NCBI RefSeq assembly: GCF_034720595.1
Contig: NZ_JAYESJ010000001.1
Coordinates: forward strand, 622,501 to 686,500
Direction of reading: 5' to 3'
From: Rhizobium sp. CC-YZS058
GTDB taxonomy: Bacteria > Pseudomonadota > Alphaproteobacteria > Rhizobiales > Rhizobiaceae
DNA length: 64,000 nt
Below the pieces are notes generated by a model. That model was not told the DNA's origin. It ran no database searches and was given only the letters and a program-made list of their open reading frames with translations. The stretch's first letter is position 1. Every line of letters begins with the position of its first letter. Below, piece after piece: positions 24,801 to 32,191 of the stretch. A program made the translations under genes and the position numbers.

Positions 24801-25633
24801 GGCTTGGCCCAGGCCAGCCAGGCGGTCATGTCGGCTTCGCAACTGGCTCGTCGCGCATGGGTGCCGGCGGGCTTCAGCTCGAAATGCTTTCCGGCAACCA
24901 GGGCAACCAGGTCAGCAAGTCCTGGATCGATGCGGCCGATGTTATGGCTCGACGCGCTGATGACGCCGGCGGCGCGCTTGCCGCCGTTGCCAACGCATCC
25001 AGCCAGGCGGTCCAGGGCGTCGGCGCGCTCGGCGCTGGCATGGGTCAGGTGAGCCAGCAGCTCATGAACGCTGTGTCGGGCGCCAACGCACCGGGCGGCA
25101 GCCTGCTCGGCGGCCTCGGTAGCCTGTTGGGCGGTATCAGCCCCACCAGCCCGCTATGGGCGCCGAACACGACGATGGGGGCATGGCTTACCGGCGCGCA
25201 TCTCGCCGGCGGCGGCGACGTGTCCGGACCAGGTACGGGCACGTCCGACAGCATTCCTGCTATGCTCTCGGACGGCGAGTTCGTCGTGAACGCAAAAGCG
25301 ACGGCTCTTCATCGCCCACTGCTTCGCGCGATCAACAGCGGCAGTAAGGTTCTACCCTTCGCTTCTGGCGGCGACGTGCGGCGCGGCGGCCGGATCGACA
25401 CGCCGGCGCCGGTCTATGACTTGCCCAGGGCAGGAGGATCTGGCGGTCGCGGTGGCAACAGCCGTTCCGGTGTTCGCGACATCATCGTCAACGTCGACAA
25501 CCCGCAGGGCGACAGCGCCATCGATGCGGCGGTGGCGAGTGGCCTCAAATCCGGGTTTAAGGAGCTCCGGGCTCAGCTTCCGGACCTGGTGGACGATTAC
25601 AAGAAGCGACCTCTCGTGAGGGCGCCACGATGA
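21833..25633 (+). CDS. Tail tape measure protein with embedded cysteine peptidase/amidase domain
   Basis: The 1266-residue protein sets tail length. Residues ~185-260 hold the tape-measure N-terminal signature (NLYMQGVDTVQSL...PPIQVLLQQGPQIAQVYG) and a membrane segment (LNLAIGGTVAVVAGAGMAL). Residues ~490-850 are long heptad-rich helices. Residues ~905-1040 form an NlpC/P60-CHAP-like domain (TIGR02594 type) with C943 in AWCAAFVNSSL and H999 in GGHVGFATG, likely to cut peptidoglycan during DNA entry. The Gly-rich end contains DSIPAMLSDGEFVVNAKA, common in tape measures. The start overlaps the DUF1799 stop. Confidence 0.93.
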   Translation: MAPAYRIAIGVSIDASQAKAGSTETRSAVASIKKEAEATKPALDALATSIDKADKAGGAGVARKGIDEIGEAADRTETKLQRLINRSVGLHTGAANENVRQWTGALAAEGLAVDNLRGKYDPAFAAISRYKQAVLEMRMAHAQGELSSNKMAQAMSRERQATLASLAAIKGRNQAMGGGGLRPDQKSNLYMQGVDTVQSLALGMPPIQVLLQQGPQIAQVYGSIGGAARAALGVLTPLNLAIGGTVAVVAGAGMALSSYLESIKEVETAAAGLGRTTAGTAEAMELAATRGAAAAGISVSSARSMEAQFLRTGRIASGNFEQLIGISKNFAATFGISAEEAGDQLAQMFADPAKAADALYRQYGLIDGATAEYARRLAAQNQLGAAQKVLLEALPSRLADASRATTALGRAWNTVATAASDAFDYIGKATDRAISGPTAAQALAEEAANNRTLRNAQERSKGGFLSRLGVPNLFSDDLAESDAKLSDMMETQRRREALEAERAKREGNLRQSAMSLDIAQQSPATSYARSRRQLEDEIKGITAGMNGADGRSADQNSDIATALDAKTRALQTMIPAQERANQLAALETQISTERNPIARADLEARRRRVELAGEEITSAQAEAQITAARNQALQQFMSTAQAQSAQIADEVTIRRQLNAEVAAGTITAAEAEARLRTEIQLRPLATAAAAAQGDEQRRLTAVLEEARAAQAAMETETRRSGAIEVARGQADTIEKLKLETFLVGASTAEREKALALLETEQMIRARGFGSLSAEAEAIRRNARAIAESTEELHRHEAAWQTVQSAGSQAIDNIIGNLTKGDFKGALNGLLGDISSFFSELAGNSIKNSLFKTDLPTIGTIFETLSGRGRSAAAAPAAANQVAATAAAAIPSPVAVPAAVMSTSSAVDLAGGLLGFNETAQRGNINSFLKAGGVNIDAAQTAWCAAFVNSSLEQIGVKGSGGLTANSFQSWGKGVDVSQVLRGDVLVESRGLGPGQPGGHVGFATGSSRMGAGGLQLEMLSGNQGNQVSKSWIDAADVMARRADDAGGALAAVANASSQAVQGVGALGAGMGQVSQQLMNAVSGANAPGGSLLGGLGSLLGGISPTSPLWAPNTTMGAWLTGAHLAGGGDVSGPGTGTSDSIPAMLSDGEFVVNAKATALHRPLLRAINSGSKVLPFASGGDVRRGGRIDTPAPVYDLPRAGGSGGRGGNSRSGVRDIIVNVDNPQGDSAIDAAVASGLKSGFKELRAQLPDLVDDYKKRPLVRAPR

Positions 25634-26289
25634 CCCTTGTGTTTCCCCTTGCTCCGAACGTTCTGAACGACAAGCTGCCGATCGCGGCTGTTGTCTGGGA
25701 TCAAAAGCGGATGGACCGGATCTCCGGACAGGCGAGCGGTCGTTTCTGGGGGGCTGAGCTCGCGCCGCCCTTGTGGCGGCCGACGATCGAACTCGCGACC
25801 CGGCCGAGCTCCGAGATGAAGCGCTATGCGGCGCTTATTCGCGCGCTTCACGGTGTCCAGAACGGCTTCTTCCTGACCGACCCCTTATCGCCGTTTCCGG
25901 CCGCCGATCCGGGCGGCCAGATCCTTGGCAATTCGCAGGTCCAGATCGAGAGCATTCCGAGCCATCGCTCATCCCAGTCGTTCAAGGGACTGCCGCCCTT
26001 CTATCAGTTGTCGATCGCCGACAAGTTCACGGTCGTCTACGGCAGCAATCCGACCCGCTACGGCTTTTTCGAGATCACGGAGGATGCCGCAGCCACCTCG
26101 GACGGCACGACCGGCTTGATCGGGGTTTATCCGCACCTGCCGGCAGGCGTTGCTGAAAATGCGGTGGTCATCCTTGCCAAGCCCTTCGGCCTGTTTGTCG
26201 TCGAGCCGGGCAGCCACAACCCCGGCCGGGCACGCCGTCATCTGACGGAAGGTGCGGGCTTCACCGCCATCCAGAAGCTGTTCGCATGA
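25630..26289 (+). CDS. Minor tail / distal tail-type protein
   Basis: The 219-residue protein follows the tape measure by a four-base overlap, the position of distal tail proteins. It is beta-rich, with ASGRFWGAELAPPLWRPTIEL and HGVQNGFFLTDPLSPFP, resembling the first tip protein of B3-like and GTA-like tails. Exact family membership was not confirmed. Confidence 0.75.
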   Translation: MTLVFPLAPNVLNDKLPIAAVVWDQKRMDRISGQASGRFWGAELAPPLWRPTIELATRPSSEMKRYAALIRALHGVQNGFFLTDPLSPFPAADPGGQILGNSQVQIESIPSHRSSQSFKGLPPFYQLSIADKFTVVYGSNPTRYGFFEITEDAAATSDGTTGLIGVYPHLPAGVAENAVVILAKPFGLFVVEPGSHNPGRARRHLTEGAGFTAIQKLFA

Positions 26290-26927
26290 GAAGCGTTTCC
26301 CTCAACTTCGCCAATGCACTGAAGAACGCGACCCGCGACGGGATTGTGCCGCGCTGGCTGATTTCGATCGCGGGCAAGACGTTTGCCGAGAGCCCGGCCG
26401 ACGCGGTCGAGGTGATGCGGAGCTTCTCGACCTACGACGATCACATGAACATCGATGTCGTCTCCACCAAGACGGGCCTCGTGACGACGCGTCAATTCCT
26501 TGGATCGGTCAATCTGGAGATCGGCCGCATCCCGCGCGTGTCTGAGCTGAGGATTCAGCAGGTCGAGGTGAAGATGAGTGCTTCGGCGCCGGCCGTGAAC
26601 GACTTCATCCGTTCGAACAATCTGAAGGGCGCGCGCGTCGAGATCTGGGTTCAACTTCTCAGCCCGCAATCGCGCGTGCCCGTCGGCATGCCGGAGCTCG
26701 CGTGGCTTGGCATCATCGACGGCGCGCCGATCGATGAAGGCGACGACGGGGTAATGGTGTCGCTCACCGTGGTGAACGAGGCGATGGTGATGCTGACCAG
26801 GTCAAACCCGGCAAAGTCCAGCCACGAAGAAGGAAAGAAGCGCTTGTTGCCGGACGGCCGGCCGGACGATTTTTCCATTTATGCCGGCTCCGTGAAGCAA
26901 TGGCGAGAACCATGGGGTGAGGACTGA
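26286..26927 (+). CDS. Minor tail / hub-type protein
   Basis: The 213-residue protein lies second after the tape measure. It has LNFANALKNATRDGIVPRWLISIAGKTFAESP and LAWLGIIDGAPIDEGDDG, a pattern resembling the hub proteins (DUF2163-like) of siphoviral tips. A four-base overlap with the previous gene and one base with the next support a tail-tip operon. Confidence 0.72.
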   Translation: MRSVSLNFANALKNATRDGIVPRWLISIAGKTFAESPADAVEVMRSFSTYDDHMNIDVVSTKTGLVTTRQFLGSVNLEIGRIPRVSELRIQQVEVKMSASAPAVNDFIRSNNLKGARVEIWVQLLSPQSRVPVGMPELAWLGIIDGAPIDEGDDGVMVSLTVVNEAMVMLTRSNPAKSSHEEGKKRLLPDGRPDDFSIYAGSVKQWREPWGED

Positions 26928-27355
26928 TGATCACCCTGAAGCGCAAGGACCAGTGGCTCTCCGCTTATCACGACGAGCTCGAACTGATCCGTCGCACACC
27001 ATTCTCCTGGAAGGAGCATGAGTGCGCGTCGGGCCTCGCCGCCCGCGTCGTCACGGCCGTGACCGGGGTCGATCTCGCTCTGCCCTATGCCGGCCGCTAC
27101 CAAGACGCGGTCTCGGCTTACCGAACGCTCCGCTCGACCGGCTTTGCAGATCTCGCCGACTTCGCCGCATCGGTTCTGCCGGAATACGATCATCCGGTCG
27201 ACGCGCACATTGCCGACATCGCCGCCATCCCGACCCATACCCCGTTTCGCCACGTGCTGGGCGTCTTCAACGGCGAGCGCATCTGGGTGCTGACCGAAGG
27301 CGGTCTCGGCTCAGTCGATCGCGCGGCGGCCGTGCGCGCCTTCAAGGTGGGCTGA
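26927..27355 (+). CDS. DUF6950-type tail protein, NlpC/P60-like
   Basis: The 142-residue protein resembles DUF6950: WLSAYHDELELIRRTPFSWKEHECASGLAARVVTAVTGVDL, then the GRYQDAVSAYRTLRSTG segment. The HECASG motif around C29 corresponds to the DC(S/A)xL of NlpC/P60 cell-wall peptidases, and HVLGVFNGERIWVLTEGG gives a possible His. In GTA and B3 tails a peptidase is encoded between hub and J-like genes. Enzyme activity is inferred. Confidence 0.78.
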   Translation: MITLKRKDQWLSAYHDELELIRRTPFSWKEHECASGLAARVVTAVTGVDLALPYAGRYQDAVSAYRTLRSTGFADLADFAASVLPEYDHPVDAHIADIAAIPTHTPFRHVLGVFNGERIWVLTEGGLGSVDRAAAVRAFKVG

Positions 27356-27356
27356 G

Positions 27357-30300
27357 ATGAACCGGACGTTCGCTCTATGCACAACCGCCCTGACAGCGCT
27401 GCTTCTCACGCCGGCTGCTGCCCATGCCGATCCGATCAGCGGCATCATCAGCGTGTTCTCGGCCATCGCCGGTGGCGCGACGCTTGGCCAGGTCGCTCTC
27501 AGCCTCGCGATCTCAGTCGGAAGCTCGCTGCTCCAGATGGCGCTCACCGACACGCCGCAACAGAAGCCGGTGGGCGTCGAGCTGCAGGTCAAGGTTGGGG
27601 ACGACCAGCCGCAATCGACCACGATGGGCACCTTCGCCACACGCGGCAAGCTGAAGTACTCCGGCTCCTACGGCGACCTCGACGGCGTGCCGAACTCGCA
27701 TGTCAGCGAGGTTTACGAGCTTGGAAACATTCCTGGTGTCGGCCTGAAGCGCGTCCACATCAACGGCGAGCCCTGCACGATCCTGTGGAACGAGATGTCG
27801 AGCCGTGGTGCTCCAATCATGGAGTATCGCGAGGGCGGCAAGGACTATGCCTGGGTGCGGTTCTACGATGGCAGCCAGACGACGGCCGACCCATATCTGC
27901 GCTCGAAGCTCGGCACGGACAAGCAGCGCCCTTACCTCGCAACCATGGTCGGGATCGGCACGCCCTACGCCGTGATGTCCTACCGCTACAATCGCGACAA
28001 ATGGTACGGCCAGCCGAAAGCGATTTTTGAGCTCGACCCACTGCCCCTCTACGATGTCCGCCGCGACAGTTCGGTCGGCGGCAATGGGTCGCATCGATGG
28101 GGCAACAAGGCCACCTACGAGCCGAGCAACAATCTCGCTCTGATGGCTTACAACCTGATCCGCGGCCTGACCTACAAGGACGAGTGGTTCTACGGTGGGC
28201 AGGATGTTGCCGCGCACCGCTTGCCCGCCGCCAACTGGATCGCGGCTGCGCAGGAATGCGCCCGCCAGATCGACCTCTCCGGAGGTGGGACGGAATCGCA
28301 GTTCCGCGGCGGCTACGAGCTGACCGTCGATATGCAGCCCTACGAGGTGCTGAACGAACTGGCGAAGGCAATGGGTGCCCGGATCGTGGAAGTCGGCGGG
28401 ATCTTCAAGATCCAGGTTGGAGCGCTTCCAGCCTCTGTTTATGCCTTCACAGACGAGGATGTCGTCACGACGGAAAAAGCTGGGCTCGATCCGTTTCCGA
28501 CGCTCGACAAGACCATCAACGCGGTGAACGCAGTTTATCCTGAGCCCGACGAAGGCTGGGAAGCGAAGGATGCGCCGGCGCTTCAAAATGCTGACTATCT
28601 TGCCCGCGACGGCAAGCGACTGCCGGCCGATCTCCGGTTTGCTGCTGCGCCCTTCAAGCGGCAGGTCCAGCGGCTGATGCGCGCGGCACTGAAGGAAGAG
28701 CAGCGCTGGCGCAAGCATCAACTGACCTTGCCGCCCGAAGCGTGGCTCCTGGAGCCGGGCATCGACATCGTGACCTGGTCGAGCGAACACAACGGCTACA
28801 ACAACAAGCGCTTCATCGTCGACGACATTACCGGCGACATCGGCATGAACCAGGTCGTGACGCTGCGCGAGGTCGATCCGTCCGATTACGACTGGAGCTC
28901 GTCCTACGAGCTGCCGACTTCGACCGGCTGGCGCGGCCAGATCGATGTTCCCGTTCTGCCGATGCAGGGATGGCTCGTCCAGCCGGCCATCATCCTCGAT
29001 GGCACAGGCAAGCCGCGCCGGCCGGCGATCCGGATCAGTTGCTCCGGAGACCTCGACCGCGTGGAGCGGGTGTCAGTCGAAGTGCGTCATGCTGGCTCGA
29101 AAGAGGTGATCTACAAGTCCGACCGGTTCCCCTACGTGGCAGACTACAACTGGCTGCTGTCCGGCAACTGGTGTTTGCCGAACTCGAATTACGAGGTGAG
29201 AGGGAAGCTGATCATGTCTGGGAAGGGGAAGTCGGACTGGTCGGACTGGCTCGCCGTTCAAACCAGTGACACGCGCTTCTCGGCTGAAGACCTTCATCTC
29301 CAGGAGGTGACCGCAGACGTTCAGAATAGCCTTTCAAGCGATCTCAACTGGATCTGGGGAACGAGCAACACGCGCGACCTCAGCGACAAGGTCGACCGCC
29401 TGGCTCGCGGTGTCGCAGAGCAGGATCTTCAGAACTTCCTCGACAAGCAGACGCTTCGCCGCGAGGTGTCGGCGCGCACCGGCGCCATGCAAGCGTCCTT
29501 CGACGAGCGCATCATCGTTGCGACTTCGGCAACCGAATCTATCGCCGGGCAGATCACGACGATCACAGCTAAGCTTGAGGGGAAAGCCGAGGCGCAAGCC
29601 TTCAGCGAACTCGCCGCCAACGTCGTTCAACAAGGCGACAAGATCACCGCGCAGGCGACGTTGATCAATGGGCTGAAGGTTGACCTCGACGACGTGTCGG
29701 CCGAAGGCAGGATCAAGTTCGAAGGTTTGAACGACGGCACCAATGCAGGCTTCGCCCGGATCGGCGTGCAGGTGCGCTACGGGACGCAAAGCGTTTGGCG
29801 CTCGGCTGGTTTCTTCGTCGATATGCCGGCAGACCCCGCCGAGCCATCACGCTTCATCATTAACGCGAAGCAGCTTGCGTTCTCAACCAGCGAAGATCCG
29901 GCATCGGCACTCGTCACCGAGATCTTCCTGGTGGACGGGACCGGGATGTCCGTCAATGGCGCCTTCATTAAGAACCTGACCACGGACCGCATCACATTCC
30001 TCGACGAGAGCGTGCTCGACTCGGCCATGGCCAGGAATGCGGTTTCAGAAGTCTACCTCGAAGCCTCCAATACGACCGTAGAGCATACTGCCGGCACCAC
30101 GACGCTTCTTTCTTTGAACGTTCCGAAAGAGGCAGTCGATGCCGTGACGGTGCTCGCGGATGTTCGCGTGCGAGCAACGAGCATCCAAAACCCGCCGATC
30201 AACGTGACCGTCCAGCTTAGAGACGGTGTTCTCCTTATCGGCGAGGGCACCTGCGTGATCACCGAAACTGGCCTTTGGCAAACGATCCAGCTGCAAGGGA

Positions 30301-30425
30301 CCGTCGTCAGCGGGACCGGCAATCGTGCGCTGACGCTGACCATCGAGAAAGATCGCATCTCCACCTTGGCGATCTCTCGCCGGACGCTGGTCGCGGAACG
30401 GAAGAAGAAGGCAGTGAAGGCATGA
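27357..30425 (+). CDS. J-like tail tip / host-specificity protein
   Basis: The 1022-residue protein has tail-tip attachment (J/GTA-type) architecture: an N-terminal hydrophobic part, a beta-rich DDQPQSTTMGTFATRGKLKYSG region, a central part (PYEVLNELAKAMGARIVEVGG; DDITGDIGMNQVVTLREVDP), then fibronectin-like and coiled-coil segments (DLSDKVDRLARGVAEQDLQ). It should contact the receptor and open the tail. The first 24 residues, MNRTFALCTTALTALLLTPA AAHA, look like a Sec signal peptide, odd for a protein assembled in the cytoplasm. ATG 27357 directly follows the previous stop. Confidence 0.9.
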   Translation: MNRTFALCTTALTALLLTPAAAHADPISGIISVFSAIAGGATLGQVALSLAISVGSSLLQMALTDTPQQKPVGVELQVKVGDDQPQSTTMGTFATRGKLKYSGSYGDLDGVPNSHVSEVYELGNIPGVGLKRVHINGEPCTILWNEMSSRGAPIMEYREGGKDYAWVRFYDGSQTTADPYLRSKLGTDKQRPYLATMVGIGTPYAVMSYRYNRDKWYGQPKAIFELDPLPLYDVRRDSSVGGNGSHRWGNKATYEPSNNLALMAYNLIRGLTYKDEWFYGGQDVAAHRLPAANWIAAAQECARQIDLSGGGTESQFRGGYELTVDMQPYEVLNELAKAMGARIVEVGGIFKIQVGALPASVYAFTDEDVVTTEKAGLDPFPTLDKTINAVNAVYPEPDEGWEAKDAPALQNADYLARDGKRLPADLRFAAAPFKRQVQRLMRAALKEEQRWRKHQLTLPPEAWLLEPGIDIVTWSSEHNGYNNKRFIVDDITGDIGMNQVVTLREVDPSDYDWSSSYELPTSTGWRGQIDVPVLPMQGWLVQPAIILDGTGKPRRPAIRISCSGDLDRVERVSVEVRHAGSKEVIYKSDRFPYVADYNWLLSGNWCLPNSNYEVRGKLIMSGKGKSDWSDWLAVQTSDTRFSAEDLHLQEVTADVQNSLSSDLNWIWGTSNTRDLSDKVDRLARGVAEQDLQNFLDKQTLRREVSARTGAMQASFDERIIVATSATESIAGQITTITAKLEGKAEAQAFSELAANVVQQGDKITAQATLINGLKVDLDDVSAEGRIKFEGLNDGTNAGFARIGVQVRYGTQSVWRSAGFFVDMPADPAEPSRFIINAKQLAFSTSEDPASALVTEIFLVDGTGMSVNGAFIKNLTTDRITFLDESVLDSAMARNAVSEVYLEASNTTVEHTAGTTTLLSLNVPKEAVDAVTVLADVRVRATSIQNPPINVTVQLRDGVLLIGEGTCVITETGLWQTIQLQGTVVSGTGNRALTLTIEKDRISTLAISRRTLVAERKKKAVKA

Positions 30426-30706
30426 CCGAACTGACCATCACGGTCGAAGCGCAACTGAACGAAGCCAACAGCCTCGTCGCGCATCTGCGCACCCGCTGCA
30501 TGATCCTCAGCCAGCAGCTCCTGAACCAGGAAGCTGAAACGAAGGCGCTGAAGAGCGCAGCGGTGGAGGCCGAAGCTGCGCACAGCGCGGCGTTGGAGGA
30601 GATCGAGACTGGCCTCCTCGCCCGCATCGCCGGTCTCGAGGACGACCTACGCATCGCGCAAAGCGCATTCAAGCCTACGGAGGTGTCGAACGATGGCGAA
30701 TGCTGA
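30422..30706 (+). CDS. Small coiled-coil tail-region protein
   Basis: A 94-residue helical protein with heptad character through most of its length (VEAQLNEANSLVAHLRTRC, QEAETKALKSAAVEAEAAH). It overlaps the J-like gene by four bases and the next fibre gene by fourteen. It may be a fibre chaperone or a fibre stalk component; no family is recognised. Confidence 0.65.
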   Translation: MTELTITVEAQLNEANSLVAHLRTRCMILSQQLLNQEAETKALKSAAVEAEAAHSAALEEIETGLLARIAGLEDDLRIAQSAFKPTEVSNDGEC

Positions 30707-31532
30707 CTTGATCCGAGGTGGGACGGTCACCGTCGATGCGGATGGCCTGACGGTTACCGGCCAGGGCATCAGCTGGGGCAACGTCCGCGAAGGCGACTTC
30801 TTCGGAGCGCATCGCGGACTTGCTGTTCCGATCGAGAAAATCGAAGGCAATGTCATCACGCTCGCCTATCCGTGGCGGGGCCCGGCGCAGATCGCGGGCG
30901 CTTATGCGATCCAGCCGAAAGCCGACGCGGTGCGCTTCCAGGCCACGATCCGTGATCTGATGGAGATGCTGACCGGCGGCGAGCTGGCGGCGATCGCGGC
31001 ACTGGATAGCGCTGCCAACAAGGTGCCGTTCTTTACCGGTGATGGCGCGGCCGAGCTTGCGGACTTCCCGCTGATCGCCCGCCAGTTCCTTGGCGCGAAC
31101 TTCATGCCTGTCCAGCAAGGTGGCGGGCAGGGCATGAACGCGAACAAGGTCCGTCTTGGCTGGAGCGCGAATGCGCGGCTGATCGGCCAGATCGACGGGA
31201 CGCCGATCGGCGAGATCTGGAGCGATTTCCAGGCGCCAAAGAGCCTCGCGTCGCCGGGCTTCTGCAAGCTGCCGAACGGGGTGATCCTTCAGTGGGGCTA
31301 CCTTAACGATCAGACGACCGACACGACGGTGATCTTCCCGCTCTCGTTCCCGGTCTATCCCATCGTGGTCAGCGCGATCTGCGAGGACGGCGCCTACCCG
31401 GGCGCTTTCTCGATCCACATTGCCGGCATTTCCGCCTCCTCCGTCCTGTTCCGGAAGAAGGCTCAGCCTGCAGCCGGCGGCGCCTGGTCTCCTTCACCAG
31501 TCCCGATCCGCTGGCTCGCAATAGGGTTCTGA
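30693..31532 (+). CDS. Tail fibre protein with gp53-like C-terminus
   Basis: The 279-residue protein begins with a repetitive beta segment (IRGGTVTVDADGLTVTGQGISWGNVREGDFF), continues with a helical linker and ends with the fibre-tip type motif LPNGVILQWGYLNDQTTDTT...FPLSFPVYP...RWLAIGF, as in gp53-like fibre C-termini. It likely binds the cell surface. It is followed by a DUF4376-type protein. Confidence 0.85.
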   Translation: MANADLIRGGTVTVDADGLTVTGQGISWGNVREGDFFGAHRGLAVPIEKIEGNVITLAYPWRGPAQIAGAYAIQPKADAVRFQATIRDLMEMLTGGELAAIAALDSAANKVPFFTGDGAAELADFPLIARQFLGANFMPVQQGGGQGMNANKVRLGWSANARLIGQIDGTPIGEIWSDFQAPKSLASPGFCKLPNGVILQWGYLNDQTTDTTVIFPLSFPVYPIVVSAICEDGAYPGAFSIHIAGISASSVLFRKKAQPAAGGAWSPSPVPIRWLAIGF

Positions 31533-31534
31533 CG

Positions 31535-32179
31535 ATGATCTACGCCACTTTCGATCAACTCGGCCTGCCATCGGGCTTCTTCACCGAAGACATGCACGGG
31601 CCGCGAACCCTCCCGCTATACGGCGCTCCCGATGAAAGCGGCGAAGCACCGATCACGGGTGAACGCAGTAATCCGGAGTGCCTGATCCCGCCAGCGGCAA
31701 TCATCATCAGCGTCGCGCATTGGCAGGAGTTTCTCGCTTATCCGAACCAGCGGCGCTGGGACGGCTCGAAGCCTGTGCCCTATGTGCCGGCGGCTCCGAT
31801 CGCGACGGCTGACCAAGTCGATGCGGAGCGCGAACGGCGCATCGCCGAGGGCTTTGCCTTCGCCGGCAGCCTATACCAGGCTCGGCCGCAGGATCTCCGC
31901 AACATCAACGGCGCTGCGACCGGCGCGGCGCTCGCCTTCATTGCGGGCGCCAAGTCCGGCGATCTCCGCTGGGCGAACCCGGCCGAAGATTTCGCCTGGA
32001 TCCGCGCCGACAACACGCTTGCACCGATGGATGCGCAGACGGTGATCGCCTTCGGCAAGACGGCGATGGCCTGGGTGACCGCCATGACCTTGGCCGGCCG
32101 CTCGATCAAGGACCGGCTCGCCGCCGGCGAAGATTTCGACATCACCAATCCGGGCCTGTGGCCCTCATCGAACCTTTGA
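31535..32179 (+). CDS. DUF4376-type tail fibre-associated protein
   Basis: The 214-residue protein has an N-terminal fibre-assembly-like part (YATFDQLGLPSGFFTEDMHG and PPAAIIISVAHWQEFLAYPNQRRWDG) and a C-terminal DUF4376-like part (RIAEGFAFAGSLYQARPQDL...GAATGAALAFIAGA...PMDAQTVIAFGKTAMAWV). Proteins of this type act as fibre assembly factors or fibre parts. It is placed two bases after the fibre gene. Confidence 0.8.
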   Translation: MIYATFDQLGLPSGFFTEDMHGPRTLPLYGAPDESGEAPITGERSNPECLIPPAAIIISVAHWQEFLAYPNQRRWDGSKPVPYVPAAPIATADQVDAERERRIAEGFAFAGSLYQARPQDLRNINGAATGAALAFIAGAKSGDLRWANPAEDFAWIRADNTLAPMDAQTVIAFGKTAMAWVTAMTLAGRSIKDRLAAGEDFDITNPGLWPSSNL

Positions 32180-32191
32180 AGGGCCTTTGAA

